Assembly: GCF_019456655.1 (NCBI RefSeq)
Contig: NZ_CP080332.1
Span: 806,001-870,000, forward strand
Source: Mycolicibacterium diernhoferi
Lineage (GTDB): Bacteria; Actinomycetota; Actinomycetes; Mycobacteriales; Mycobacteriaceae
Direction of reading: 5' to 3'
DNA: 64,000 bases
The translations under genes were made by a program, and so were the position numbers. Below, in pieces: positions 27,768-38,017 of the stretch (positions within the stretch are counted from its first letter, which is position 1; each line of letters opens with the position of its first letter). The notes under the pieces are model-generated. The model saw only the letters and a list, made by a program, of their open reading frames with translations, was not told where the DNA came from and did not search any database.

Positions 27768-30628
27768 CGAGCCATCTCCACATCGACGCGGGCACCCAGG
27801 CTGCGCAGGATGTCGAGCACAAGGCCGACCACGATCAGATACACACCGAGGTCGAAGAACAGGGCGGTCACCAGCTTGATGTCGCCGAGCACCGGAATGT
27901 CGATGTACAGCACCGCCGAGGACAGCACCGGCGCACCGAGCAGCAGGGAGGTCAACGCGGTTCCCGCGGACAGGCAGAGCCCGGCCCCGAGAATCTTGCC
28001 GGCGTCCAGCGGCAGCGTCTCGCCGAGTTCGTAGCGGCCGCCGGCCAGATACCGCAGCACCAGGGCGAGTCCCGCGACGAGCCCGCCGGCGAAACCGCCG
28101 CCGGGGGTGTTGTGCCCGGCGAAGAACAGGTATGCAGAGAGCACCATGATCAGCGGGAAGATGATGCGGGTGGCCACCTCGAGCACCAGCGAGCGGTGCC
28201 GCGGGTCACGCAGTTCGCTGCCGCGCAACCAGGTGACATCCCCGGCCGCGGGGGAGTACGCGCCGACCGGGCCGATGTCGGGTTGGCCGACGTTGGCGGG
28301 CAGCGCCTGTGACACTCGGGGCGCGGCGCCGAAACGTCTGTTGCGGAACACCATCGAGGCCACACCGGTGGCGGCGACGACCAACACCGAGATCTCGCCC
28401 ATGGTGTCCCAGGCCCGGATGTCGACCAGCAGGACGTTGACGGCGTTGGCGCCGTGCCCGCGGTAGTAGGCGGCGTCGGGCAGCAACTCGGCGATCGGCC
28501 TGCTGTCGCGGGCGGCCATCGCGAACACCGCCAGTCCGGTGACGGCAGCGCCGACCGCCAGGGACAGCGCGGCCCGGGGGAGCCGGCTGCGGCTGATGTT
28601 GGACCGGTCGGCCTCGGCCGGCAGGGTACGCAGCACCAACACGAAGATCACCAGCAGCAGCGTCTCCACCAGGAACTGGGTCAGGGCCAGGTCGGGGGCG
28701 CCGTGGAAGGCGAAGATGGCGCCGCAGCCATAGCCGGTGACGCCGACGAGCAGCACCGCGGCCAATCGGTTGCGCATCACCGTGGAGCCCACCGCGGCCG
28801 CCAGGATCACCAGGCCGACGACCACCTGCAGCGGGGAGTCCCAGAGCGCGAGTTCCGGGCGGTCACGGGCGCCGAACACCAGAGCGCCCACCGGCAACAG
28901 GACGAGGGTGCACAGGATGACCGACTGGGTCGCCGGTAGCGATCCGCGCTGGGTCTGGGCCGTCGTGCGGACCGCCAACACGTCCAGGCCGCGCATCACC
29001 TCGTCGTAGATCCGGTCCGCGTTGCCCAGCGGGGTGAAGCCGGACTTCCCACGCGGCAGCCGGTGACGGCCGAAGAACAGCAGGGCGCCGGCCGCCACGA
29101 TCAGGATCGACAGCATCAGGGGCGTTCCGAATCCGTGCCACAGCGCGAGGTGGTAGTCGGCCGGGCCGGGGACGGTCTTGGCGTAACCGCCCAGCGCGGA
29201 ATCCAGCGCCGCCGGGTACAGGCCGAACACGAGTCCGGCGGCGGCCAGGACGGCCGGCGGCAGCAGGAAGTTCACCGGCGGGCGGTGCATCTGCTGCACC
29301 CGGACGCTGGGTTCGGTCTGCCCCTTGGCCGAGAAGGCGCCCCACAGGAAGCGCAGGCTGTAGACGGTGGTGAACACCGAGCCGACCACGATGCCGGCCA
29401 GCACGAAGGGCGCCGCGGGGCCGAGCGAGGCGCTGTGCAGCACGGTCTCCAGATCGGCTTCCTTGGCGACGAACCCGAAGAACGGGGGCAGGGCCGCCAT
29501 GCTGGCCGCCGCACCGAGGGCGATGATGAGCAACGGCCGATGGGCCTTGCCGAGCCCGGCCAGTTTCCGGATGTCACGGGTGCCGGTGGCGTGGTCGATC
29601 ACCCCGACCACCATGAACAACGCGGCCTTGAACATGGCGTGCGCACAGAGCATGGCCAGCCCGGCCAGCATCATGTCCGGCCCGCCGGCGCCGACCATGA
29701 TGGTGATCAGGCCGAGCTGGCTGACCGTGCCGAAGGCCAGGATCAGCTTGAGGTCGTACTCGCGGACCGCGCGCCAGCCGGCCAGCAGCATGGTGAGCAG
29801 ACCGAGACCGATCACCATGGGGCGCCAGAGCGGGGTGTCGGCGAACCCGGGCGTCATCCGGGCCACCAGGTACACACCGGCCTTCACCATGGCGGCGGCG
29901 TGCAGGTAGGCGCTGACCGGGGTCGGGGCGGCCATCGCGCCCGGCAGCCAGAAGTGCAGCGGCACGATCGCCGATTTGGACAGGGCGCCGACGAGGATCA
30001 GCGCGATGCCGATGGTGGCGGCCAGGCCGGTCGGCGGGGCGGCGATGAGTTCGGAGAGCAGGTAGGTGCCCGCCAGGTTGCCCAGGATGATGATGCCGAC
30101 CAGCATGGCCAGGCCGCCGAAGGTGGTGACCAGCAACGCCTGGGTGGCTGCCCGGCGGCTGGTGGCGCGCTCGGCGTAGTGCCCGACCAGCAGGAACGAC
30201 AGCACGGTCGTCGTTTCCCAGAAGATGTAGAGCAGCAGCATGTTGTCGCTGATCACCAGGCCGAACATCGCGCCGGAGAAGGCGACGAGTTCGGCAGCGA
30301 AGCTGGGCAGTCGCTTCTCGATCCGGCCCTCATGGTGGTGGAAGTACTCGGCGCAATAGAAGAGGACGAGGGCGCCGATGGCCAGTACCAGCACGCTCAT
30401 GATCGCTGCCAGCGAATCGAACCGCAGCGTGATGTCCATGGCGAGTTCCGGCACCCACGGGATGTGGACGGTCGGCACGTGCCCATCGGTGGGCCAGTTC
30501 GCGCCCACCCAGATCAGCGATCCGAGTGGCACCAGTGCGAGGGGATAGAACGCCAAACGACCCCATCTGGCGACCAGAAGGGGTGCGACCGCGGTGGCGA
30601 CCGCGTGCGCTACGAGAACGGTGAGCAT
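27764..30628 (-). CDS. mnhA: Mrp-type antiporter fused subunits A and B
   Basis: 954 residues. Residues 1 to about 800 are MnhA: NuoL-like core with LYIFWETTTVLSFLLVG, LSKSAIVPLHFWLPGAMAAPTPVSAYLHAAAMVKAGVY, MHRPP loop and MnhA-specific HGAPDLALTQFLVETLLLVI. From about 815 the protein continues as MnhB: EVATRIIFPLIMVLSAYLFFAGHNTPGGGFAGGL and IPVLGDIKLVTALFFDLGVYLIVVGLVLDIL. The fusion replaces separate mnhA and mnhB and is the first gene of the operon AB-C-D-E-F-G. The complex exports Na+ or other cations and supports alkali, salt or bile tolerance. Confidence 0.93.
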   Translation of the reverse strand: MLTVLVAHAVATAVAPLLVARWGRLAFYPLALVPLGSLIWVGANWPTDGHVPTVHIPWVPELAMDITLRFDSLAAIMSVLVLAIGALVLFYCAEYFHHHEGRIEKRLPSFAAELVAFSGAMFGLVISDNMLLLYIFWETTTVLSFLLVGHYAERATSRRAATQALLVTTFGGLAMLVGIIILGNLAGTYLLSELIAAPPTGLAATIGIALILVGALSKSAIVPLHFWLPGAMAAPTPVSAYLHAAAMVKAGVYLVARMTPGFADTPLWRPMVIGLGLLTMLLAGWRAVREYDLKLILAFGTVSQLGLITIMVGAGGPDMMLAGLAMLCAHAMFKAALFMVVGVIDHATGTRDIRKLAGLGKAHRPLLIIALGAAASMAALPPFFGFVAKEADLETVLHSASLGPAAPFVLAGIVVGSVFTTVYSLRFLWGAFSAKGQTEPSVRVQQMHRPPVNFLLPPAVLAAAGLVFGLYPAALDSALGGYAKTVPGPADYHLALWHGFGTPLMLSILIVAAGALLFFGRHRLPRGKSGFTPLGNADRIYDEVMRGLDVLAVRTTAQTQRGSLPATQSVILCTLVLLPVGALVFGARDRPELALWDSPLQVVVGLVILAAAVGSTVMRNRLAAVLLVGVTGYGCGAIFAFHGAPDLALTQFLVETLLLVIFVLVLRTLPAEADRSNISRSRLPRAALSLAVGAAVTGLAVFAMAARDSRPIAELLPDAAYYRGHGANAVNVLLVDIRAWDTMGEISVLVVAATGVASMVFRNRRFGAAPRVSQALPANVGQPDIGPVGAYSPAAGDVTWLRGSELRDPRHRSLVLEVATRIIFPLIMVLSAYLFFAGHNTPGGGFAGGLVAGLALVLRYLAGGRYELGETLPLDAGKILGAGLCLSAGTALTSLLLGAPVLSSAVLYIDIPVLGDIKLVTALFFDLGVYLIVVGLVLDILRSLGARVDVEMAR

Positions 30629-30681
30629 GGCACTCCGATCGGATTGGGGTCGGGGTGTCAGCCACTAGGGCTAAAGGCAGT

Positions 30682-31104
30682 CTACCTGCACCGATTTTGC
30701 GACCCGACCCCAGCCATGATGGGAATGGCATGAGAAAATACGCCGATCCCCCAGCCCATGATCGGCCATACCGGCCAGAAGTACCATCCGCCGCCGCCGA
30801 GTCCGACGGCCAGCCAGATGCCGATCATCAGCAGGACGCCGGCGAGGTAGGCGCCGAGGTGGATCCACACACTCAGGCGGGCGGCCCTGATCTGCTCGGC
30901 CCGGCGGCGGGGATCGTTGCGGCGCAGTGTGCCGATCGGCAGGTCGGCGACCAGATCGCGCAATTCGGCGGTGTCGTGTGCAGCAAAGGCGCGGCCGAGG
31001 CGGTCCTCGTACTCGTCCATCGGTAGGTAGCCCTGGGCCAGCGCCTGGCCGAGGGTTCCCGCGGTGCGTTCGCGCTCACGGTCTCCTGCGCGGATGACGT
31101 CCAT
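30682..31104 (-). CDS. DUF1707 domain membrane protein
   Basis: 140 residues. The N-terminal 55 show the DUF1707 signature: RAGDRERERTAGTLGQALAQGYLPMDEYEDRL and AFAAHDTAELRDLVADLP. Then come a basic linker and two helices (WIHLGAYLAGVLLMIGIWLAV and FWPVWPIMGWGIGVFSHAIPI). DUF1707 proteins are common, poorly characterised actinobacterial membrane proteins. A GGGAGG Shine-Dalgarno precedes the ATG. It lies 53 bases upstream of mnhA on the same strand, so joint transcription is possible. Confidence 0.85.
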   Translation of the reverse strand: MDVIRAGDRERERTAGTLGQALAQGYLPMDEYEDRLGRAFAAHDTAELRDLVADLPIGTLRRNDPRRRAEQIRAARLSVWIHLGAYLAGVLLMIGIWLAVGLGGGGWYFWPVWPIMGWGIGVFSHAIPIMAGVGSQNRCR

Positions 31105-31188
31105 GAGAGCCTCCCCGGAAATCTAGTCATTGGCTAGTTCCACTATGGCCCTCGAACTTGCCACCGTCAAGATGGATATCCTGCGGGG

Positions 31189-31629
31189 GTGGACCGGATT
31201 GTGAGCGCCAGCCGCGAGATCGCCGCGGCCCCCGAGGTCATCTTCGAACTGATCGCCGATCCCGCGCAGCAGCCGCGGTGGGACGGCAACGACAACCTCA
31301 CCGAGGCCGCCGGCGGGCAACGCATGCACGCCGTCGGGGATGTCTTCCGGACGCTGATCTACACCGGTGACTACCGGGAGAACCACATCGTCGAATTCGA
31401 GGAGGGGCGCCGCATCGCGTGGCTGCCCTCCGAAGAGGGCAAGCAGCCCCCGGGGCATCTGTGGCGGTGGGAGATCGAACCCGCTGGACCCGGCAGGTCC
31501 AAGGTGACCCACACCTACGACTGGACGCAGCTGACCGAGGAGAAGCGGCTGGTGCGCGCGAGGGCGACCACCGCGGACAAGCTGGCGGCCTCGATCGAGC
31601 GGTTAGCGGCCCTCAGCGAAGGCGCGTAG
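31189..31629 (+). CDS. SRPBCC-family (polyketide cyclase/START-like) protein
   Basis: 146 residues starting at GTG (VDRIVSASREIAAAPEVIFELIADPAQQPRWDG). This pattern, I-x-A-x-P-E-x-V/I-F-x-x-I-x-D-P and the paired late WRWEIEPAG and VTHTYDW, is typical of SRPBCC lipid or polyketide-binding proteins. Ligand unknown. It is divergent from the DUF1707 gene (84-base gap) and its last 27 bases overlap the convergent AAA ATPase gene. Confidence 0.8.
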   Translation: MDRIVSASREIAAAPEVIFELIADPAQQPRWDGNDNLTEAAGGQRMHAVGDVFRTLIYTGDYRENHIVEFEEGRRIAWLPSEEGKQPPGHLWRWEIEPAGPGRSKVTHTYDWTQLTEEKRLVRARATTADKLAASIERLAALSEGA

Positions 31630-33753
31630 CGATTCGACCTGTCCCGGGTCCAGTGACGGGCGCACGTTCTCGCGCGCCTTGGCCACGTCCTCGGCGGTGA
31701 CATCGGCCGCGTCGATGGAGCGTCGCATCGCCGTCAACGCGGCCTCACGCAGCAGGGCCACGCAGTCCGCGGCGCTGTACCCGTCCAGATCGTCGGCCAG
31801 CCCATCCAGGTCGACGTCATCGCTGAGCGGGATGGATTTGCCTGAGGTGCGCAGGATCTCGCGCCGGGCCGCGGCGTCGGGCGGTTCGACGAATACCAGC
31901 TTCTCCAGCCGGCCGGGGCGCAGCAGCGCCGGATCGATCAGGTCGGGGCGGTTGGTGGCGCCCAGGACGACCACATCACGCAGCGGGTCGATGCCGTCCA
32001 ATTCGGTCAGCAGCGCGGCCACCACCCGGTCTGTCACCCCGGAATCGTGGCTCTGCCCGCGCCGCGGTGCCAGTGCGTCGATCTCGTCGAGGAAAACCAG
32101 GGACGGCGCCGAATCCCGGGCGCGGCGGAACAATTCGCGCACCGCCTTCTCCGAGGAGCCGACCCACTTGTCCATCAGTTCCGCACCCTTGACGGCGTGC
32201 ACGGACAGGCGGCCCGAACTGGCCAGCGCCCGCACCACGAAGGTCTTACCGCAGCCGGGTGGCCCGTAGAGCAACACACCGCGCGGCGGTTGCACACCGA
32301 GCCGGGCGAAGGTGTCCGGATGCTGCAGCGGCCAGAGCACCGCCTCGGTCAGCGCCTGCTTGGTCTCGACCATGTCGCCGACGTCTTCGAGGGTGACCGA
32401 CCCGACCGCCACCTCTTCGGTGGCCGACCGGGAGAGCGGACGGATGACCGAGAGCGCGCCGACGAGGTCGTCCTGACTCAGCGCGGGCGCCTCACCGCTG
32501 GTGCTGGCGCGCGCCGCGGCCCGCAACGCGGCCTCGCGGACCAGGGCGGCCAGATCGGCGACGACGAAACCCGGTGTGCGTTCCCCGATCTCGTCGAGCC
32601 TCAGCTCCCGGGCCGGCACATCGCGGAGCAGGACCTCCAGCAGTGCCTTGCGGGTGGCGCCGTCGGGCAGGCTCAGGCCCAGTTCGCGATCGCACAACTC
32701 CGGGGCCCGTAGCCGTGCGTCGACGTTGTCGGGCACAGCCGAGGTGGCGATGAAGACGACACCCTTGGTGGCGACCGCGTTTCGCAGTTCGGCGAGGATC
32801 AGGGTGGCCACCGGTTGCGGGGTCCCCGGCAGCAGTGCGTCGATATCGGTGATGAGCAGGACACCGCCGGAGCTCACCGCGGCGACCGCCGAGGCCACGG
32901 CGGAAAGCCGGTCCTCCTCGGCCAGCGCGCCGATCTCGGGGCCGTCCAGTTCGATCAGTCGGCGCTGTGCGCCCACTGCGCGGACCAGGGTGGCCTTCCC
33001 GACACCGGCGGGACCCGACACCAGGACACCGAGATGTGCCGTGGCGCCCAGACTTTCCAGCAGCTCCGGTTCGTCGAGGGCCAGTTTGAGCCACTCGGCA
33101 AGCTTGCCGGCCTGCACGTGCGCGCCCTTGAGGTCGTCGAGCGGGATCGCCGCGGTCCCCGGCGCCGGGCTCGCTGCGGCCGGTGCCGCGGCGCTGGACA
33201 CGACGTCACCCCAGCAGACATTCGAATTGGGTTGCACGCTCACGGTGCCGGCGGGGTCGACAGCGGTGACCGTCAGCAGTTCCGAGGTCCAGGTGATGCC
33301 CACCGAGGTGGTCAGCGCTGTGGTCGCCGCCGAGGTCGACGTGCCAGGCCCCAGATCGCGGGGGAGCAGCGACACGGTGTCCCCGACGGTCATCACCTTG
33401 CCCAGCAGGGCCATCCGCAGCGTGGCCGGTGACACCGACCGGGTGGCCAGCCGGGAGCCGGTCAAGGTCACCGAACGGGCGCCGAACACCGTCACCGGGG
33501 CCACCACCACGGGGCTGTCCTCCCGCAGCCCGGCGTTGGACAACGTCACATCGTCGAGCAGCGCCACCCCGGCAGGGGTGCCGCCGGGGGCCACCCCCAC
33601 CACCGCGGCCGTGCTGCGCGAACCGAGCAGTGACACCGCATCCCATTCCCGGATGCCCAGTGCCGCGATGGCCTCCGGATGCAGGCGCACCACACCGCGC
33701 CGACTGTCCAGGGCGGAGGTGTTGAGTCGGGCGGTCAGCCGGAGTTCGGTCAT
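31603..33753 (-). CDS. CDC48/VCP-like double AAA ATPase (Rv0435c/Msm0858-like)
   Basis: 716 residues: an N-terminal double-psi-barrel-like domain (about 1-190), D1 AAA (about 205-435) and D2 AAA (about 450-700). D2 is canonical: Walker A GPPGCGKT at 497-504, Walker B LVFLDEIDAL with Asp556-Glu557, and arginine-finger region LLRPGRLEKLVFV. D1 is unusual: GPAGVGKA at 247-254 lacks the Ser/Thr after Lys, and its Walker B reads LLITDIDAL. It probably unfolds proteins using D2. It overlaps pssA by four bases and the SRPBCC gene tail to tail by 27. Confidence 0.92.
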   Translation of the reverse strand: MTELRLTARLNTSALDSRRGVVRLHPEAIAALGIREWDAVSLLGSRSTAAVVGVAPGGTPAGVALLDDVTLSNAGLREDSPVVVAPVTVFGARSVTLTGSRLATRSVSPATLRMALLGKVMTVGDTVSLLPRDLGPGTSTSAATTALTTSVGITWTSELLTVTAVDPAGTVSVQPNSNVCWGDVVSSAAAPAAASPAPGTAAIPLDDLKGAHVQAGKLAEWLKLALDEPELLESLGATAHLGVLVSGPAGVGKATLVRAVGAQRRLIELDGPEIGALAEEDRLSAVASAVAAVSSGGVLLITDIDALLPGTPQPVATLILAELRNAVATKGVVFIATSAVPDNVDARLRAPELCDRELGLSLPDGATRKALLEVLLRDVPARELRLDEIGERTPGFVVADLAALVREAALRAAARASTSGEAPALSQDDLVGALSVIRPLSRSATEEVAVGSVTLEDVGDMVETKQALTEAVLWPLQHPDTFARLGVQPPRGVLLYGPPGCGKTFVVRALASSGRLSVHAVKGAELMDKWVGSSEKAVRELFRRARDSAPSLVFLDEIDALAPRRGQSHDSGVTDRVVAALLTELDGIDPLRDVVVLGATNRPDLIDPALLRPGRLEKLVFVEPPDAAARREILRTSGKSIPLSDDVDLDGLADDLDGYSAADCVALLREAALTAMRRSIDAADVTAEDVAKARENVRPSLDPGQVESLRAFAEGR

Positions 33754-34610
33754 TGCCGCCCTGGCGGTTTACGTAACCCCAGCCGCGACATCGACCGGCG
33801 GTAGGGCTGTGCCCGGCGGATCTCACGGCGCTGGGCCCGCCGCTCCCTGGGCTTGGCATCCCAGGCCTCCGGGCGTGCGGCCACCCAGCGCTGACTGCGC
33901 ACGGTGAACGGGATGATGCAGACGTAGCCGGCGATGAAGAGCAACACCAGCACATACGGGAACAGCAGCAGCGCGGCGGCAGCCGCGGCAATCGCGATGA
34001 GCAGGATCGGCGCCGCATTGGGAGGCATCGACACCGACTTGAGCGCCAGCGTCGGAACCCGACTGACCAGCAGCGCGGCGTTGGCCGCGAACCAGAAGCA
34101 GATGAACCACTGCGACGTCCACCATCCGTCACCGAACTGCAGCATCGCCGCCAGCGGCCCGATGACGCCGATCGCGCCGCACGGCGCGGGCATCCCGGTG
34201 AAGTACTGCCGGGTGTAGGCCGGTTTGGTGTCGTCGTCGAGCAGGGCATTGAACCGCGCCAAGCGCAGCACGATGCAGACCGCGTAGAGCAGTGCGAAGA
34301 TCCAGCCGACCGGGGAGGACGGCAGCAGCGTCACGTACACCACCAGCGCCGGGGCCACGCCGAAGTTCACCGCATCGGCGAGTGAATCGATCTCGGCGCC
34401 CATGCGCGACTGCGCATCCAGCGCCCGGGCGATGCCACCGTCGATGCCGTCGAGGACTGCCGCAGCGCCGATGAGCGCCAGGGCGATGTGCGGCCGGCCG
34501 TCGAGGGCGAACTTGATGGAGGTCAGACCACAGCAGATCGCCAGCACGGTCGTCGCGCTCGGCAGGATCCGCATCGCCGCCGGACGCTGCCTGTCAGCGG
34601 TCGGCATCAC
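33750..34610 (-). CDS. pssA: CDP-diacylglycerol--serine O-phosphatidyltransferase
   Basis: 286 residues, about seven helices, membrane. It makes phosphatidylserine from CDP-diacylglycerol and serine. The CDP-alcohol phosphotransferase motif is complete: Asp54, Asp57-Gly, Ala61-Arg62, Gly71, Asp75 and Asp79 in [20 protein letters not shown] and what follows. The C-terminal 35 residues are basic. Starts at ATG 34610 or the adjacent ATG at 34607; it overlaps psd by 17 bases, so decarboxylase and synthase are coupled for phosphatidylethanolamine synthesis. Confidence 0.95.
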   Translation of the reverse strand: MMPTADRQRPAAMRILPSATTVLAICCGLTSIKFALDGRPHIALALIGAAAVLDGIDGGIARALDAQSRMGAEIDSLADAVNFGVAPALVVYVTLLPSSPVGWIFALLYAVCIVLRLARFNALLDDDTKPAYTRQYFTGMPAPCGAIGVIGPLAAMLQFGDGWWTSQWFICFWFAANAALLVSRVPTLALKSVSMPPNAAPILLIAIAAAAAALLLFPYVLVLLFIAGYVCIIPFTVRSQRWVAARPEAWDAKPRERRAQRREIRRAQPYRRSMSRLGLRKPPGRQ

Positions 34611-35316
34611 GTAGCTCGGCCAGGATCGTCTCGCCGCCTATCGCGCGCTGCCCGCTCTCCACCAGCACGTGGGCGTCGGTCGGGAAATAGGTGTCCAGCC
34701 GCGAGCCGAACCGGATCAGCCCGTAGGTCTCGCCCAGTTCCAGCTTGTCGCCGGCCTGCGCGCTGCACACGATGCGCCGGGCGATCAGGCCGGCGATCTG
34801 CACCGCGACGACGTCGACGCCCTCGGGTGTGCGGATCCACAGGCTGTTGCGTTCGTTGTCCTCGCTGGCGGTGTCCTTGTCGGCGGACAGGAACTTGCCC
34901 GGACGGTGCACCACGCCCATCACCTGACCGGCCACCGGGGCCCGCTGCACATGGGCGTCGAAGATCGACAGGAAGATGCTGATCCGCTGCATCGGGGCAT
35001 CGCCGAGACCCAACTCGGCCGGCGGGACGGCGGTGTCGATCAGCGTCACCAGCCCGTCGGCGGGGGCCACGATCGCCCCCGGCCTCCGCGGCGCGACCCG
35101 TGGTGGATGACGGAAGAACAGTGCACAGAATACCGCCGCGCCCAGGCCGGTGTTGCGCAGCCAACGCCGGTTCTTGCCGGCGGCTGCCAGGCCCAGCCCG
35201 CCGGCGATGAACGGCAGGCCGGCCTGATGGACCGGAGGGACGGTGGAACGGACGAGTTCGATGAAGCGTTGCGCTTCAGAGCTGTCGTCATCGGGTGAAC
35301 GCGCAGGTCTGGCCAT
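34594..35316 (-). CDS. psd: Phosphatidylserine decarboxylase proenzyme
   Basis: 240 residues from the ATG giving [16 protein letters not shown]; an upstream ATG at 35358 would overlap moeA. It converts phosphatidylserine to phosphatidylethanolamine and self-cleaves to form a pyruvoyl group at the Ser in [13 protein letters not shown] near the C-terminus. Other conserved parts are [29 protein letters not shown] and [17 protein letters not shown]. It matches the short bacterial Psd type found in mycobacteria. Confidence 0.95.
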   Translation of the reverse strand: MARPARSPDDDSSEAQRFIELVRSTVPPVHQAGLPFIAGGLGLAAAGKNRRWLRNTGLGAAVFCALFFRHPPRVAPRRPGAIVAPADGLVTLIDTAVPPAELGLGDAPMQRISIFLSIFDAHVQRAPVAGQVMGVVHRPGKFLSADKDTASEDNERNSLWIRTPEGVDVVAVQIAGLIARRIVCSAQAGDKLELGETYGLIRFGSRLDTYFPTDAHVLVESGQRAIGGETILAELRDADR

Positions 35317-35336
35317 TTGGGTCCCGATTCTACGTG

Positions 35337-36560
35337 TCAGTCCGAGCTGAGATCCCACACGTCGACCTGTGACCCGGCGGCCACGTGATCGACACCGAGC
35401 GGAATGTCCAGCAGGCAGTTCGCGGACGCCAACCAGCGCAGGTGGTGTGAGGCGGGCGGGCCGTAACTGGTGACCACGGCCTGCCCCTTCTCGTGGCCGA
35501 GCACACCGCGGCGGAACTGGCGCTTGCCGGCCGGCGACGTCAGATCCTCGCCCAGGGTCGCGGTGATGCGGGGGCGCTCGGCGGGCAGGCCCATGGCGGT
35601 GCGCAGCGGCGGGCGCAGGAACACCTCGAAGGAGACCAGCGCGCTGACCGGGTTGCCGGGCAGCGTCACGATGGGCACGCCGTCGACCCGGCCGGAACCC
35701 TGCGGCATACCGGGCTGCATGGCGACCTTGACGAACTCCACCTCTTCGCCGAGTGCGTCCTTGACCACCTCGTAGGCACCGGCACTGACGCCGCCGGTGG
35801 TGACGATCAGGTCGACGTCACCGGCGTGCTCGGTCAGCGCGGCCCGGAACAGCTCCGGGTCGTCGCTGACCATCGGCCCGGTGACGGCCTCGGCGCCGGC
35901 CGCGCGGACCGCCGCGGCCAGCATCACCGCATTGGATTCGTAGATCTGGCCCGGCTGCAGCGGGGTGCCCGGACCGACCAGTTCGGATCCGGTCGACATC
36001 ACCAGCACCCGGGGCCGCGGCAGCACGGTGACCTCGGCCAGACCCAGCGCGGCCACCAGGCCCAGCGCGGCCGGGGTGAGCCGCTGGCCGGCCCGCAGCA
36101 CCGTGGTGCCCGCGGCGACGTCCTCACCGGCGCGGCGGATGTGTTGACCCTCGCGGGTGGCGACGCGGATCTGCACCTGCGGCTGGCTGGAGAAATCCGC
36201 TCCGAAATCGGAGTTGGTGGCTTCCACCGGAACCACGGTGGTGGCGCCCGGGGGCAGCGGGGCCCCGGTCATGATCCGTTGGGCGGTACCGGGTTCCAGC
36301 GGTTGGGTGTCGGTGCGGCCGGCCGGGATGTCGTCGGCGACCGGCAACGTGACGGGGGCGTCCTCGCTCGCTCCGGCGATGTCGGCGGCCAGCACCGCGA
36401 ACCCGTCCATCGCCGAGTTGTCGAATCCGGGCAGTGCCACGCCGGCCACCACATCGGCGGCCAGGACCAGCCCCAGCGCGTCGGCCGGTGCCAGTGTGAC
36501 GGCGGGCCGGGGCTGGATCAGACCGGCGATGACGTCCTGATGCTCCTGGACTGAACGCAT
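35337..36560 (-). CDS. moeA: Molybdopterin molybdenumtransferase
   Basis: 407 residues. It inserts molybdate into adenylylated molybdopterin. Recognisable parts are [14 protein letters not shown] near residue 45, [64 protein letters not shown] and [19 protein letters not shown], covering all MoeA domains. By position it is the moeA2-like copy of the Rv0435c-Rv0439c block. It is 20 bases upstream of psd and 3 bases downstream of an SDR gene, all on the minus strand. Confidence 0.94.
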   Translation of the reverse strand: MRSVQEHQDVIAGLIQPRPAVTLAPADALGLVLAADVVAGVALPGFDNSAMDGFAVLAADIAGASEDAPVTLPVADDIPAGRTDTQPLEPGTAQRIMTGAPLPPGATTVVPVEATNSDFGADFSSQPQVQIRVATREGQHIRRAGEDVAAGTTVLRAGQRLTPAALGLVAALGLAEVTVLPRPRVLVMSTGSELVGPGTPLQPGQIYESNAVMLAAAVRAAGAEAVTGPMVSDDPELFRAALTEHAGDVDLIVTTGGVSAGAYEVVKDALGEEVEFVKVAMQPGMPQGSGRVDGVPIVTLPGNPVSALVSFEVFLRPPLRTAMGLPAERPRITATLGEDLTSPAGKRQFRRGVLGHEKGQAVVTSYGPPASHHLRWLASANCLLDIPLGVDHVAAGSQVDVWDLSSD

Positions 36561-36563
36561 CTG

Positions 36564-37484
36564 TCAGACGGGGAAGTGCACGTCGGTGAGTTCCTCGGAT
36601 ACCGCCCACAGCCGCTGCTGGATGGCGACATCGTGGGACTGGCTGCTCGAGGGCACCAGATGCGGATACCCGACCACGCCGTACGCGCGGACCGGGATGG
36701 CGGGGCCGTAGTACTGCCCGCCGCGCACCGCCGGGTCGGTGGCGGCGCGCAGTGTGGCCAGCGCGCCCACCAGCGGTGAATTGGTGACCAGATTCGCCAG
36801 GGTGGCGTACCCGGGCAGATTCGTCCCGGGGGTGTGCCGCATCAGTTCGGTGTTCGAGACACCCGGGTGCGCCGCCACCGAGAGGGTGTTCTTGCCCTTG
36901 AGCCGACGGTCCAGTTCGTAGGCGAACATGAGGTTGGCCAGCTTGGACTGCCCGTACGCGGCGACCCGGTTGTAGCTGCGCTCCCACTGCAGGTCGTCGA
37001 AATGAATCGCGGCCTGATTGCGGTGCGCGATGCTCGCGACCGTCACCACACGTGAATTCTCCACGGGCAGAATGTTTTCCAACAGCAGACCGGTCAGCGC
37101 GAAGTGGCCGAGGTGGTTGGTGCCGAACTGCAACTCGAATCCGTCGGCGGTGGTCTGCTTCGGCGGGTACATCACCCCGGCGTTGTTGATCAGCAGATCG
37201 ATGCGCGGGTGCTCGGACTTGAGCTGTTCGGCCGCGGCGCGCACCGACTGCAGCGAGCCCAGGTCGAGGGAGACCACCTCGAGGTCGGCCTTCGGCGTGG
37301 CGGCGCGGATCTTGGCTGCGGCCTGCTCACCCTTGGCGGTGTCGCGGACCGCGATGACCACCTGCGCGCCGCGGGCCGCGAGCACCCGGGCCGTCTCGTA
37401 GCCGAGGCCGGTGTTGGAACCCGTGACGATCGCGACGCGCCCGGACTGGTCGGGGACATGTGATTCGGTCCATTTCTGGGTCAT
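36564..37484 (-). CDS. Short-chain dehydrogenase/reductase (Rv0439c-like)
   Basis: 306 residues from ATG 37484 ([20 protein letters not shown]). NADP(H) motif [16 protein letters not shown], catalytic VASIAHR and [15 protein letters not shown] with Y-x-x-x-K, and HPGVSNTEL, as in retinol-dehydrogenase-like SDRs. Substrate unknown. It is the first gene of the minus-strand run toward the AAA gene. In M. tuberculosis its homologue is adjacent to groEL2 (from memory); here over 10 kb separates them. Confidence 0.9.
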   Translation of the reverse strand: MTQKWTESHVPDQSGRVAIVTGSNTGLGYETARVLAARGAQVVIAVRDTAKGEQAAAKIRAATPKADLEVVSLDLGSLQSVRAAAEQLKSEHPRIDLLINNAGVMYPPKQTTADGFELQFGTNHLGHFALTGLLLENILPVENSRVVTVASIAHRNQAAIHFDDLQWERSYNRVAAYGQSKLANLMFAYELDRRLKGKNTLSVAAHPGVSNTELMRHTPGTNLPGYATLANLVTNSPLVGALATLRAATDPAVRGGQYYGPAIPVRAYGVVGYPHLVPSSSQSHDVAIQQRLWAVSEELTDVHFPV

Positions 37485-37522
37485 GTCTAGAACATACGGT
37501 GCTCGACGGCCATGCTCGAGTA

Positions 37523-38017
37523 ATGGGTGCACCCGTACAGATGGCCGAACCCGCCTATCCGCCGAGTCGCAGCGCGCCGCTGGTATGGGCGCTGGGCGCG
37601 GCGATTCCGTGGCTGGCGGCGGTGTTCGCGCAGCTGATCTGGTTCGTGCTGGACCCCCGGATGCCCTGGCTGCATGCCGCCGTGGGCGCCGCCACCGTGC
37701 TGGGTGTACTGGTGTCGGTGGTGGTGGTGCCGATCTGGCGGTACCGGGTGCACCGCTGGGAGATCAGCCCGCAGGCGGTGTTCACCCGCAGCGGATGGCT
37801 GGTGCAGGAGCGTCGCATCGCGCCGATCTCGCGGGTGCAGACCGTCGACACCTACCGCGGACCGCTGGACCGGTTGTTCGGGTTGTCCAACGTGACGGTG
37901 ACGACGGCGTCCTCGGCCGGCGCGGTGCGCATCGTGGCCCTCGATGCGCCGGTGGCCGATCGGGTGGTGGCCCAGCTGACCGACATCGCCGCGCTCGGCG
38001 GCCACGATGCGACATGA
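37523..38017 (+). CDS. PH-domain membrane protein, YdbS-like
   Basis: 164 residues from ATG 37523, with an alternative ATG at 37541. Two helices (about 20-40 and 48-70) are followed by a bacterial PH domain: [53 protein letters not shown], the hallmark of YdbS/bPH_2 proteins. Role unknown, membrane-associated. Its stop overlaps the next PH gene's start (ATGA). Confidence 0.83.
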   Translation: MGAPVQMAEPAYPPSRSAPLVWALGAAIPWLAAVFAQLIWFVLDPRMPWLHAAVGAATVLGVLVSVVVVPIWRYRVHRWEISPQAVFTRSGWLVQERRIAPISRVQTVDTYRGPLDRLFGLSNVTVTTASSAGAVRIVALDAPVADRVVAQLTDIAALGGHDAT

